Made by a program: the position numbers and the translations under genes. Below the pieces are notes generated by a model. That model did not search any database, had not been told where the DNA came from, and worked only from the letters and a program-made list of their open reading frames with translations. From Oscillospiraceae bacterium (lineage in GTDB: Bacteria > Bacillota > Clostridia > Oscillospirales > Ruminococcaceae), in contig JAGAKC010000487.1 of NCBI GenBank assembly GCA_017848155.1, positions 1 through 19,668 of the forward strand: a stretch of 19,668 bases of DNA. The letters are read 5' to 3'. Numbering within the stretch: the stretch's first letter is position 1; the number at the start of each line of letters is the position of its first letter. Of the stretch, positions 9,789 through 16,799 are shown piece after piece.

Positions 9789-10286
9789 ATGTCATCCTTT
9801 GTCCAAAGGAAGAAAAAGCTTATTCTTGGAATAGGGATATCCGTGCTTGTTATAGTCATAGCTTTTTTCGCTTTTAGATTTTATATTTCAATGTATCATT
9901 TTGAGTATATTGACATGGGTTTCAGCAGAGAATTTTCAGATGAGGAAAAAGCTATGGATATCATATCCGAATGTGGAGTAAGATACCCTCAGTTTGAGGA
10001 TCCCTCTATATTTGATGATATATCCAGAAAAAAGATCATTATGTATGATGATATGAATAACATCGTCTGCATGTATGCCATAGACAAGGCGCACGAGTAC
10101 GATCATTTTCTGAAATTAAATTATGAGGTCATAAAGACTTCCGACACTATCACCGTATCATTCAAGGGTCTTGGCTATCCCGACAAGGGTGAGGGCGAAC
10201 CTGTGCCGCTTGATAAGGACTTTGTTTTCGACATCAGCAGGGTGAATGAGGGCATAGAGCCGCAGCTTATTGACGCAGTACAGTAA
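9789..10286 (+). CDS. Single-pass membrane protein of unknown function
   Basis: A 165-residue protein not recognised as a family. It starts with a basic stretch (RKKK at 7-10) and one hydrophobic segment at about 11-32, which predicts a membrane anchor with the remaining 130 residues outside the cell. The outer part is acidic and has no catalytic motif or repeat that I can see. The AAGGAGGAA site at 9775-9783 sits well for the ATG. It is the first gene behind the promoter at 9729-9757, and two secreted paralogues follow with 26- and 53-base gaps, so it is likely part of the same unit. The early part of the gene is more AT-rich than most of the window. Confidence 0.75.
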   Translation: MSSFVQRKKKLILGIGISVLVIVIAFFAFRFYISMYHFEYIDMGFSREFSDEEKAMDIISECGVRYPQFEDPSIFDDISRKKIIMYDDMNNIVCMYAIDKAHEYDHFLKLNYEVIKTSDTITVSFKGLGYPDKGEGEPVPLDKDFVFDISRVNEGIEPQLIDAVQ

Positions 10287-10312
10287 ACAACTTATTTTTG
10301 GGGGTAAAAATT

Positions 10313-11449
10313 ATGAAAAAGCTCATATCCGTTGTAATTGCATGTGCCGCTGCACTTTCTATCTCTGTTTGTGCAGGTGCAAGAAATATGACTGCATCCG
10401 AGCTTCCTGTATCAGTAGTCGAAACTGAAGATGGCGATGTATCGGGTAGCATCTATATACTACAGAAAAATAAGAAGCTAAGCGCTTCGGAGCTTGATAT
10501 CAGCGATGGTGAGGTACTGATCGTTCCCGAGGGAAAGACATTGTATCTTGATAATGACTGTACGATAAACGGTACGATATACGTTGCTGAAAAGGGTAAG
10601 CTGTTCCTGCGCGACGGTAAATGTACTGTGAATGGCTCGGTATACAGCGATGGAACGGTTTCGGTAAACAGGTCGGCAAAGCTGACCGTTACGAAAAACG
10701 GAGAGCTGATAATAAGCAAAAGCGGCAAGCTGAGAGCCACATCATCAAAAAGCCTTGACTTTCATAGGCTTTCCGATGTGGTATGTGTTGGAAGCACGAA
10801 CTGTAAAAAGGTGCGCATGGGAAAAACTATAATGTATGCACTTGTGAATGACAATGGCAGAGTGTCTGCATTATCCGATAAGGCTGCAGCGGTGCTTGCA
10901 CCCGAAGCGGATATGTATTTTACAGGTGATGTCCTTGATGACAGTATCAGGAGCGTCACATTGGTATTCAACGACGGCTCGGTCGTCAAAGCGAATATGT
11001 GCGGCGGAAAATACATCAGGCTCGGAAACACCTGTATCTCAGATATTATCATGGCGATTGATCCGCCGAGTGAGAAATGGGAATCGCCTGAAAGCAATAT
11101 TATTGACGGCAAGACGTATTACTGGAACATGAACTGTGCCTTTTTTGTTATGGACGACAACGGTGAGATAAAGGAGCTTGAAAGAAATTTCGGCTGGCCA
11201 GATCTCAATGATCCTCTGTGTGCCGCAATATGCAGTCTTGACAGCCTTGAGTACATAGGAAAATTCACAGGAAGACCTGATTCCATAGGAAATGCAAATG
11301 CTGATATGTACCGCGTATCAGAGAAGTGTATACTTCAGATATGGCAGATAGACGATTGGAGCTGGGTGTCTGCATCTGATGCAGAGGAGCTGCAGAAGCT
11401 GTATGAGCTTGATGACTGCTATCACTGTGCGCTGTATTATGCGTCATGA
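10313..11449 (+). CDS. Secreted beta-solenoid-like protein, paralogue 1
   Basis: A 378-residue protein of no family I can name. It begins with a signal peptide (MKKLISVVIACAAALSIS, cleavage probably after the Ala/Cys-rich stretch near 22-25). Residues about 66-145 show short repeats of the form 'LxVxxxGxLxI' (VPEGKTLYLD, KGKLFLRDGKCTVNG, SAKLTVTKNGELIISKSGKL), the pattern of a right-handed beta-helix or polymer-forming bactofilin-like coil. The C-terminal half is a different, Trp- and Cys-containing domain (for example MDDNGEIKELERNFGW). The start was moved from a TTG at 10298 to the ATG at 10313, which follows GGGGG by 8 bases and begins the signal peptide. It matches the next gene in domain order, repeat motif and C-terminal end, so the two are tandem paralogues. 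A surface-structure role is inferred only. Confidence 0.78.
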   Translation: MKKLISVVIACAAALSISVCAGARNMTASELPVSVVETEDGDVSGSIYILQKNKKLSASELDISDGEVLIVPEGKTLYLDNDCTINGTIYVAEKGKLFLRDGKCTVNGSVYSDGTVSVNRSAKLTVTKNGELIISKSGKLRATSSKSLDFHRLSDVVCVGSTNCKKVRMGKTIMYALVNDNGRVSALSDKAAAVLAPEADMYFTGDVLDDSIRSVTLVFNDGSVVKANMCGGKYIRLGNTCISDIIMAIDPPSEKWESPESNIIDGKTYYWNMNCAFFVMDDNGEIKELERNFGWPDLNDPLCAAICSLDSLEYIGKFTGRPDSIGNANADMYRVSEKCILQIWQIDDWSWVSASDAEELQKLYELDDCYHCALYYAS

Positions 11450-11502
11450 GATAAAGCACGTAGCACATCAGAGCAAATAAATACGACGGAGGTAGATGTC
11501 TT

Positions 11503-12489
11503 GTGAAAAGAATATTGTCCGTTTTCCTCGCTTTTTTCCTTGCTTTCACCATATCCTGTGTTTCTTATGCAGGGAAAACCTCGCAGGACGCACAGGCTGT
11601 GGCAAGGGAGTATACCGAAATAATGCATGAAAGCGAGCTTGCCGAAGCAAAATGGAACGGCAGAGCTGCATTAAGGGCAGGGCGCTGTTATCATGTCAGC
11701 GGAAATGTGACGGTGAAAAAGTCGTTTACTGTTCCGAAGGGTTCTGTGCTTGTTCTTGATGAGGGCGCAAAGCTGACCGTTAAGAATAAAAGCACGCTTA
11801 CTGTAAACGGCGCTGTTGCAATAAGCGATAAGGCAAAGCTGAATATATACAGCGGTACGATGAACATTTCCGAAGATGCGGCGGTTATCGCAGACGGTAC
11901 GCTTGCGGTCAGCAAAAAGGGTACTGTAAGGATCAGCGGATATATGGCGGCGCGTGAGTTCGGCGCACAGCTGCGTATCAAGGGCAGGATGTACACCGAA
12001 AACGGCGGATATATCGATATGTTCTGCGAGGAGATGAAGGTATATAAAGGCGCCGATGTTGATTGCAGGACGATATACTACAACATCTGGAACAGCGGTA
12101 AAAACGATCTCAGCTTTATGGGAAAGACCTATCAGGCGGTATCGTATAACCTTCCCTTTGCGATGGATGAAAATGGGGTGCTTCTTGACCCTGCACCCGA
12201 TTATGTGCCGGACAGGCTTACATATGCGACAGTGCGGCATCTGCTGGCGCTGGACAGCTTCCGCTTTATAAGCTGCGGTACGACGATGGCAGAGCGCTCA
12301 GACGGATGGCTTGTTTCGGGTTTCTTTTTTGACGATAATGGCGAGGGCAGCTTTTATCTTTCGGAGGACGGACAGCATATTCTTTATATCTGTCCTGCGG
12401 ATATGATAGCAGCCAATACTGAGGAATATTATCTTGCTCAAAGCTACGGCAAGGAAAACATCTATCATGCCGTGCTTCTTTCTGCGTGA
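11503..12489 (+). CDS. Secreted beta-solenoid-like protein, paralogue 2
   Basis: A 328-residue protein starting at GTG (11503), with GGAGGT 9 bases upstream. A signal peptide (MKRILSVFLAFFLAFTIS, then CVSYAG) leads into a solenoid-like region at about 74-165 with VPKGSVLVLDEG, AKLTVKNKSTLTVNG and DGTLAVSKKGTVRISG. The C-terminal domain has FAMDENGVLLD and ends in YHAVLLSA, mirroring FVMDDNGEIKEL and YHCALYYAS in the preceding gene. The likeness over the whole length supports a tandem duplication with divergence. The mature protein keeps few Cys residues, so disulfides are unlikely to define it. It is the last gene of the cluster and is followed by a terminator. Function is unknown. Confidence 0.78.
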   Translation: MKRILSVFLAFFLAFTISCVSYAGKTSQDAQAVAREYTEIMHESELAEAKWNGRAALRAGRCYHVSGNVTVKKSFTVPKGSVLVLDEGAKLTVKNKSTLTVNGAVAISDKAKLNIYSGTMNISEDAAVIADGTLAVSKKGTVRISGYMAAREFGAQLRIKGRMYTENGGYIDMFCEEMKVYKGADVDCRTIYYNIWNSGKNDLSFMGKTYQAVSYNLPFAMDENGVLLDPAPDYVPDRLTYATVRHLLALDSFRFISCGTTMAERSDGWLVSGFFFDDNGEGSFYLSEDGQHILYICPADMIAANTEEYYLAQSYGKENIYHAVLLSA

Positions 12490-12500
12490 ATACATACATA

Positions 12501-12530
12501 AAGTCCCATGTCTGCACCGACATGGGACTT
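12501..12530. terminator. Bidirectional terminator between convergent genes
   Basis: A perfect 12-base-pair stem (AAGTCCCATGTC / GACATGGGACTT) with a 6-base loop, placed between the rightward secreted-protein gene and the leftward DUF2461 gene. T-rich sequence follows on both strands but no long uninterrupted run. Confidence 0.7.
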
Positions 12531-12537
12531 AAATGTT

Positions 12538-13209
12538 TTATATATTCGTCGCCAGCGCTTCCGATTTCAGATAGAACTCATAAAGCGGGGCGATCTTTTT
12601 AAATTCCTTTGCGACATATGCCGACAGCTTGTCCGAGAACATAAGCTCGGGATCGGTGATATCTCCCGAAACGCCTATGCTGCGGCGGTTGAGCCAGTTT
12701 TTAAGCTCTGTCGGCTGATCGGGGAAGCGGTCTTTTTTGTACATCTCACCGTAAAGCTGAAACGTTTTCTGCTTTCCGAATGCAAGGAATGCCTTTTTGA
12801 AGCACTCGTCCCCGTCAAGTATCAGCCGCCTTGCTGCTTCCATCACGGCAGGGCGTGCGCAGTAGTAGCCGCATCCGAAGCTCATTCCGCCTGCGCCTAT
12901 CGAGAAATAGAACTCGGGACGGGGCATGAAGCGCTCGGTCTTTGCACGTCCGAAGGAGTACCAGATATGATCACGGAATACCGAATCGGGATGCATGCGC
13001 TGGTCACGGTACAGACGTGAAATACGCTTTGGGTCACAGATCATCTGCTTATCTATCTTTGCCATAGTCGCCGTGAGGTCAAGTATCAGCTGTGACATAG
13101 GCTCTGTCACAAGCTCCTTGTATTCCTCTTTATGCTCGTTGAACCACTCTCTGCTGTCGTGCAGGCGGTTTTCAAACAAAAAGTCTATCGATCGCTGTGA
13201 AAATGGCAT
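12538..13209 (-). CDS. DUF2461 family protein
   Basis: A 223-residue protein matching DUF2461 in length and pattern: an N-terminal segment with SREWFNEHKEEY, the conserved arginine stretch RISRLYRDQRMHPDS (about 63-77), and FYFSIGAGGMSFGCGYY near 100-116. The family is widespread and has no firmly assigned activity; nothing here reveals a catalytic centre. Its ATG lies 4 bases after the stop of the MmcQ-type gene, and its ribosome site (AAAGGTGA) lies inside that gene's end, so it is translated as the last gene of the NifX-like/DHFR/MmcQ operon. The convergent terminator at 12501-12530 ends it. Confidence 0.82.
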   Translation of the reverse strand: MPFSQRSIDFLFENRLHDSREWFNEHKEEYKELVTEPMSQLILDLTATMAKIDKQMICDPKRISRLYRDQRMHPDSVFRDHIWYSFGRAKTERFMPRPEFYFSIGAGGMSFGCGYYCARPAVMEAARRLILDGDECFKKAFLAFGKQKTFQLYGEMYKKDRFPDQPTELKNWLNRRSIGVSGDITDPELMFSDKLSAYVAKEFKKIAPLYEFYLKSEALATNI

Positions 13210-13213
13210 GCTT

Positions 13214-13558
13214 TTATTTCACCTTTCTTTTCTTTGCCGTCAGCTGAAAGCTCATATCGGTCATGCGTATCAGCTCCTCATCAGGCACGTCTGAATCAAA
13301 ATACACCGTGTTCCAGTGTACCTTGTTCATGTGGTAGGCTGGAGTTACTCCCTCAAAAATGCTGCGGAGAAGATCAGCCTCCATCGGGTCGCATTTGAGA
13401 TTGACTCCATATCGCCCGTGGATGTTCAGGATAGCGGCAAACCACTTCCTGTTGTCGGTATGTCGTGCTATCCATGTTTCAAAATCCTCGTCAAAGGGCT
13501 GATCCAGCTCCGCACCGATGATGGTGCGCAGGTGCTGAAGATACTGTTCCCTTGTCAT
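13214..13558 (-). CDS. MmcQ/YjbR family protein
   Basis: A 114-residue protein of the MmcQ/YjbR family, a small fold often described as CyaY- or double-wing-like and thought to bind DNA. The signature is clear: NLKCDPMEADLLR (about 52-64), VTPAYHMNKVHWNTV (about 71-85) and a closing SFQLTAKKRK. Its start codon overlaps the DHFR stop (ATGA at 13555-13558), and the ribosome site AGAGGTGA lies in the end of the DHFR gene, which implies coupled translation. Molecular function in the cell is unclear. Confidence 0.87.
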   Translation of the reverse strand: MTREQYLQHLRTIIGAELDQPFDEDFETWIARHTDNRKWFAAILNIHGRYGVNLKCDPMEADLLRSIFEGVTPAYHMNKVHWNTVYFDSDVPDEELIRMTDMSFQLTAKKRKVK

Positions 13559-14043
13559 ACGTCACCTCTGCGGCGATAGTTCATAAAGCGTATCTTATGG
13601 CAGTTCGTTTCTATTATGTCGGAGCTTTCGTACAGCTCCCATTCGGGCAGTGCGTCGATGTCGGTGAAGAAAGTATCTCCGTCAAAGCATTCGTACACAC
13701 GTGTTATATAAGCCTTGTCGCAGTATGGCAGCATCTGTCGGTATATCTCACCGCCGCCGATAACGAATATCTCGCCGCTGACCGACTTTGCGTAGTGGAG
13801 AAACTCCTCTACAGAGCCGAATACCTCTGCACCCGTAAGCTCGGTCAGTGTACGGGAGATAACGCAGTTCACACGGTCGGGGAGAGGTCTTTTCGGGAAG
13901 CTCTCATAGGTCTTTCTGCCCATGACCACAGTACTGCCTGTGGTAAGCTCACGGAAGCGCTTCATATCCGCAGGAAGTCTTGTCAGCAGGTCGCCGTTTC
14001 TGCCTATCGCCCAGTCATTGTCCGCAACCAGAATCAACGTCAT
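13555..14043 (-). CDS. folA: Dihydrofolate reductase
   Basis: A 162-residue enzyme reducing dihydrofolate to tetrahydrofolate with NADPH, in the cytoplasm. Visible features: the N-terminal strand MTLILVADNDWAIGRNGDLL, catalytic Asp26 in LPADMKRF (E. coli Asp27), the NADPH-binding VVMGRKTYESF with PLPDRVNCVISR, the VIGGGEIYRQMLP motif, and YITRVYECFDGDTFF near residue 110. The usual GxLPW is replaced by GDLLTRLPADM, a form common in Clostridia, so it is a lineage trait rather than damage. No thyA is in the window. The gene follows the NifX-like gene by 15 bases and overlaps the next by 4. Confidence 0.95.
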   Translation of the reverse strand: MTLILVADNDWAIGRNGDLLTRLPADMKRFRELTTGSTVVMGRKTYESFPKRPLPDRVNCVISRTLTELTGAEVFGSVEEFLHYAKSVSGEIFVIGGGEIYRQMLPYCDKAYITRVYECFDGDTFFTDIDALPEWELYESSDIIETNCHKIRFMNYRRRGDV

Positions 14044-14058
14044 ATCGTCACCTCTGTA

Positions 14059-14478
14059 TCAGTGGCAGCTTCCGCCGCAGCCGTGGTCACTGTGTCCGCC
14101 GCAGGAGTGTCCCTCGCTGTGACTTCCGCAGGTATGACCCTCGCCGTGGTGCGAGCATTTTACATCAGGGTCATAGCCGAGCTTTCCGTCGATAAATGCC
14201 TTTACAGCTTCGTCAGCGCTGCCCGAAACTCCGCCGTAGAGCTTTATTCCTGCCTGTGCAAGCGCCATCTGTGCGCCGCCGCCGATGCCGCCGCAGATAA
14301 GCGTCTGAACGCCTATCGACATAAGGAATCCTGCCAGTGCGCCGTGTCCGTTTCCGTTGGTGTTTACGATGTTCTCTTCAGTTATTGCGCCGTCGTTTAC
14401 ATCGTATATCTTGAACTGCTGTGTATGACCGAAGTGCTGGAATATCTGTCCGTTTTCGTATGTTATTGCTATTCTCAT
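14059..14478 (-). CDS. NifX/NifB-type cofactor-binding protein with Cys/His tail
   Basis: A 139-residue protein. Residues 1-100 match the dinitrogenase iron-molybdenum cofactor domain (NifX, VnfX and NifB C-terminal type): MRIAITYENGQIFQHFGH at the start, FKIYDV, TLICGGIGGGAQMALAQAGI in the middle. In nitrogenase systems this fold carries Fe-S or FeMo-co precursors; stand-alone copies in anaerobes are common and mostly uncharacterised. Residues 108-139 form a metal-binding-like tail with 5 Cys and 8 His arranged as about 9-residue repeats beginning at C108, C117, C126 and C134. No nif genes are in view, so a nitrogenase role is not supported. An iron, Fe-S or transition-metal carrier is an inference. 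The AAAGGA ribosome site precedes the ATG at 14478. It is the first gene of a four-gene leftward operon. Confidence 0.87.
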   Translation of the reverse strand: MRIAITYENGQIFQHFGHTQQFKIYDVNDGAITEENIVNTNGNGHGALAGFLMSIGVQTLICGGIGGGAQMALAQAGIKLYGGVSGSADEAVKAFIDGKLGYDPDVKCSHHGEGHTCGSHSEGHSCGGHSDHGCGGSCH

Positions 14479-14501
14479 TTTGTATGTCCTTTCCTGTGTA
14501 C

Positions 14502-14527
14502 AGAGGTCTGTATGTCCTGTGACCTCT
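14502..14527 (-). promoter_or_regulatory. Hairpin in the NifX-like operon leader
   Basis: In the minus-strand transcript, arms AGAGGTC and GACCTCT (7 base pairs) enclose a 12-base loop that contains AGGACATACA. The same ten bases occur again at the real ribosome binding site (14481-14490). The layout suggests a leader element, but no known RNA family is recognised. Confidence 0.4.
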
Positions 14528-14543
14528 TTAAAATACTATATAC

Positions 14544-14572
14544 AGTTTATCACAAACCTGAGTTGTTGTCAA
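14544..14572 (-). promoter_or_regulatory. Promoter of the NifX-like/folA operon
   Basis: On the minus strand a perfect -35 TTGACA (14572-14567), a 17-base spacer and a weaker -10 TAAACT (14549-14544). It lies 65 bases upstream of the NifX-like ATG. Confidence 0.65.
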
Positions 14573-14584
14573 CTTATAATAATG

Positions 14585-14611
14585 ACCGCCGTCCTTTGTA
14601 AGAACGGCGGT
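14585..14611 (-). terminator. Hairpin after the GH25 muramidase gene
   Basis: In the minus-strand RNA a 12-pair stem (ACCGCCGTTCTT / AAGGACGGCGGT) closes an ACA loop. Pairing is complete only on this strand; the plus-strand copy has two A-C mismatches. The following sequence is CATTATTAT, with no real U-run, so efficiency is uncertain. Confidence 0.65.
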
Positions 14612-14618
14612 ATCGTTG

Positions 14619-15398
14619 TTATTCTTCAGTAACAGTAACTTCAAAGCCCAGGGCTTTCAGCTGTCCCTGTGTCTGTGCAAGTGACGTGCTGTCCACTGTT
14701 TTTGTGCCTGTTACCAGATATCCTGCGGCAGGGCGGTTTTTCCCCATCTCACGTATCTTCCTTGCATATCCCACATAGGAGATGTTTACGTCAACAGGTC
14801 CTGTAACACCGTCAACTTTACCTGCAGCAGTGGCGTATCCCTTTTCGACTTCTTCAGGAGAGCCGAGTGCCGCATACTGCCACATCTTCTGCCCGTAATC
14901 ACGTGGTTTGTCTGTCCAGTGTGCAAGCCACAGGTCATATTTCCTGCGCACGCTTATCTGCAGATAGTTTTCAAGGCAGTCAGGGTTAGTGTACAGCAGG
15001 ACATAGTAGTTCGCTTTTGTAAGCACTGTCATAAATGTGTTTACTATCGCAGTATAGCGTTCCTTTGGAAGTCCGAGTGAAAGAAGCTCGCTGTCCTCGA
15101 AGTCCAGCGCCACAGGGTAGTCGAGCTCATAGCTGCGAAGCTCCTGCACCAGCCACTGTGCTTCATCTCTTGCTTCTGTCACGTTCTTCGCTCTCAGCCA
15201 GTGATAGGCTCCCACATAGATACCTGCATCCCTGCACCCTTTGTAGTGAGCGTCAAACAAAGTATCACGGCTCTTTCCGTAGGAAAAACGCAGCATAGCG
15301 AATTTGACGGTCTTTCCGTCGATCTTTGCCTTTTTCAATGTGGGATAATCTATCAGTGTGTTCCATCTGCTGATATCAATGCCGGCGTATTCAGCCAT
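14619..15398 (-). CDS. GH25 muramidase (endolysin-type lysozyme)
   Basis: A 259-residue glycoside hydrolase family 25 enzyme that cuts the MurNAc-GlcNAc bond of peptidoglycan. Counting from the chosen Met, it shows GIDISRW (Asp8), YVGAYHW (about 61-67), the catalytic pair in ALDFED (Asp99 and Glu101, matching Asp92/Glu94 of Cpl-1) and MWQYA near residue 185. The last 40 residues (about 218-259) form a separate small tail ending in QGQLKALGFEVTVTEE that may be a wall-binding or SPOR-like segment, a weak guess. The start at 15398 follows AGGGAGG; an in-frame ATG 11 codons upstream lacks a ribosome site and would extend the overlap. There is no signal peptide, as expected for a holin-dependent endolysin. 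The ATG overlaps the holin-like stop by 8 bases. Confidence 0.88.
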   Translation of the reverse strand: MAEYAGIDISRWNTLIDYPTLKKAKIDGKTVKFAMLRFSYGKSRDTLFDAHYKGCRDAGIYVGAYHWLRAKNVTEARDEAQWLVQELRSYELDYPVALDFEDSELLSLGLPKERYTAIVNTFMTVLTKANYYVLLYTNPDCLENYLQISVRRKYDLWLAHWTDKPRDYGQKMWQYAALGSPEEVEKGYATAAGKVDGVTGPVDVNISYVGYARKIREMGKNRPAAGYLVTGTKTVDSTSLAQTQGQLKALGFEVTVTEE

Positions 15399-15594
15399 CG
15401 TTGCCTCCCTTTCCGTCTGCAAAGCCTTCACCGATGATATATGCGACTACTGCCGCTGCTGCCATTATGCAGCCTGATACCGTTTCAGCCGCACCCTCTC
15501 CGCCGCCGAAAGCCACTATCAGTCCGCTTATGAAGCCTGCCACAGCAAGCCAGAACTTTCTGGACGTAAGCTTACGCTTCCAATCTGTTTTCAT
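15391..15594 (-). CDS. Holin-like small membrane protein
   Basis: A 67-residue protein with a basic N terminus (KTDWKRKLTSRKFW) and two hydrophobic segments (about 14-30 and 37-55), ending in a charged Gly-rich tail, the layout of small phage holins in Clostridia. Holins make membrane lesions that release or activate the endolysin. It overlaps the GH25 gene downstream by 8 bases and the coiled-coil gene upstream by 4 (ATGA at 15591-15594), which shows one translational unit. It could instead export a muramidase without lysis. Confidence 0.78.
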   Translation of the reverse strand: MKTDWKRKLTSRKFWLAVAGFISGLIVAFGGGEGAAETVSGCIMAAAAVVAYIIGEGFADGKGGNDG

Positions 15595-15818
15595 GGTTGG
15601 TTCACCCCGCTTTCAAGGTCGTTTATCCTGTGGTTTATCACCTTTATCTGTTCCTCAATGACGGGCATGCGCCGTGCGAAGTTGTTGTGCTCTGCGACCT
15701 TGTTTTCAAGCTGCTGTATACGGTAGGCGGTCAGCTTTCCGCTCACAACGATTCCGCCAAGCGAGCCGACAAGTGTTCCTGCCAGTGAGATAAGGGCGAC
15801 TATCACTGTGCTGTCCAT
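15591..15818 (-). CDS. Small membrane coiled-coil protein, XhlA/holin-accessory type
   Basis: A 75-residue protein starting at 15818, where AAAGGAGAA gives an ideal ribosome site; an upstream in-frame ATG at 15860 lacks one. Residues about 4-26 are a hydrophobic segment (VALISLAGTLVGSLGGIVVSG) and residues about 30-68 look like a coiled coil (RIQQLENKVAEHNNF, then VIEEQIKVINHRINDLE). This matches small proteins found before holin and lysozyme genes in clostridial prophages. The exact family is not certain. Confidence 0.7.
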   Translation of the reverse strand: MDSTVIVALISLAGTLVGSLGGIVVSGKLTAYRIQQLENKVAEHNNFARRMPVIEEQIKVINHRINDLESGVNQP

Positions 15819-15902
15819 ATTCGTTCTCCTTTCCTTCTTTGAAATATCTCTCCCTGTCATAAAGCTATCACAGTATTTTCTGAAAAAATCTGCAAATTGA
15901 GG

Positions 15903-15931
15903 TTGACAAATCCACGTTCAGGAAATATAAT
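15903..15931 (+). promoter_or_regulatory. Consensus promoter for the lipoprotein gene
   Basis: Perfect TTGACA (15903-15908) and TATAAT (15926-15931) with a 17-base spacer, 52 bases before the lipoprotein ATG. Strong constitutive transcription is expected. Confidence 0.9.
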
Positions 15932-15983
15932 AAATATCGTATAGTTTTCTGAAAAGCGATAAATAATAGCACGAGGTGAAAAA

Positions 15984-16754
15984 ATGAAGAAGTTATTTTC
16001 TGTATTGATAATATCTGCGTCGCTGCTCTGTACGGGCTGCGGAGGAAGCTCCGACGGTACGGACGGGACAGTTTCCACATATCCCACAAGAAGTGACGGA
16101 TCGCCTGATATCTATCCTGAAATAATCCTTAAGGGCGATATTGCGCTTAAGGCGGGAATATGGAGCGTTATCGACGAGGATGAGCCGATCGGATTTTACG
16201 TGATGAAGGAAAACGGCGAGGGCGGAGAATCTGTGACCTATCAGACGGGCACAGGTGAGGAGTTCACCTATGCTTTGTATGAGAATGAAGCAGAGTTCCA
16301 CTATGGCGATGATCTGGGCACAAGGAAATACACGGTGGAGAGCTATGATGGAAACAAGCTGGTCCTGAAGGATAACCACGATGATATCACAGAGCTGACC
16401 TTCGTCAAGGAGGGCACAGCGGCTGACATCAGTTTTCGCACGAATGAAGAGGTCGGCGCTCTTGCCAACGAATACTACAAGGCAGTGTCGGGCAGTAAGG
16501 TCCCCGGTGTGTCCACTGTAACCAATCCTGACGGAACAGTTACGGTGCGTCTTTTCAAGAGTACCAGTGAGGGTGCAGTGACGTACGGAAAGTATACTGT
16601 TGACAGAGAAACGCTTGTCGGTAAGGATGATATGCATGGATTGGAATTGTGCCTGCTGGAGCCGCCTGTAATAGGTGAGAGCCAGCCGTCAGACAGTGGT
16701 CAGGCAGCAGATGGCAGTGCAGCTGCATCTGATACAGCGTCATCAGCAGAATAA
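15984..16754 (+). CDS. Lipoprotein of unknown function
   Basis: A 256-residue protein with a lipoprotein signal (MKKLFSVLIISASLL, lipid-carrying Cys19 in LCTGC; Cys at -3 is slightly unusual). The mature protein begins with a Gly/Ser/Thr-rich linker, then a beta-strand-rich region at about 50-145 (GIWSVIDEDEPIGFYVMKENG, then KYTVESYDGNKLVLKDN) and a second unit at about 155-235, closing with a Ser/Ala/Asp-rich tail. The first unit resembles strand-repeat lipocalin-like lipoproteins but I cannot name a family. It should sit on the outer face of the membrane. GAGGTG precedes the ATG. A perfect promoter and a strong terminator make it a single-gene transcript. Confidence 0.82.
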   Translation: MKKLFSVLIISASLLCTGCGGSSDGTDGTVSTYPTRSDGSPDIYPEIILKGDIALKAGIWSVIDEDEPIGFYVMKENGEGGESVTYQTGTGEEFTYALYENEAEFHYGDDLGTRKYTVESYDGNKLVLKDNHDDITELTFVKEGTAADISFRTNEEVGALANEYYKAVSGSKVPGVSTVTNPDGTVTVRLFKSTSEGAVTYGKYTVDRETLVGKDDMHGLELCLLEPPVIGESQPSDSGQAADGSAAASDTASSAE

Positions 16755-16757
16755 TGA

Positions 16758-16799
16758 AAAATGCCCTTTGCAGATATATTCGTCTGCAAAGGGCATTTT
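16758..16799 (+). terminator. Intrinsic terminator after the lipoprotein gene
   Basis: A near-perfect 17-pair palindrome (arms AAAATGCCCTTTGCAGA and its complement, 8-base loop) ending in TTTT, directly after the stop codon. It can work on both strands. Confidence 0.85.

Noticed and set aside
14059..14478. Nitrogenase cofactor assembly (nif) locus
   Set aside because: Only a stand-alone NifX-like gene is present and it is linked to folA; no nitrogenase or other nif gene was seen.
13552..14601. Plus-strand open frame (349 codons) opposite folA and the NifX-like gene
   Set aside because: Both opposite-strand genes are strongly supported by motifs; this one has Val/Ala/Ser-rich shadow composition.
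15399..15431. Extended start of the GH25 gene at 15431
   Set aside because: It has no ribosome site and overlaps the holin-like gene further; the ATG at 15398 follows AGGGAGG.
16555..16743. Minus-strand open frame opposite the lipoprotein tail
   Set aside because: No ribosome site and no protein-like features; shadow of the Ser/Ala-rich tail.
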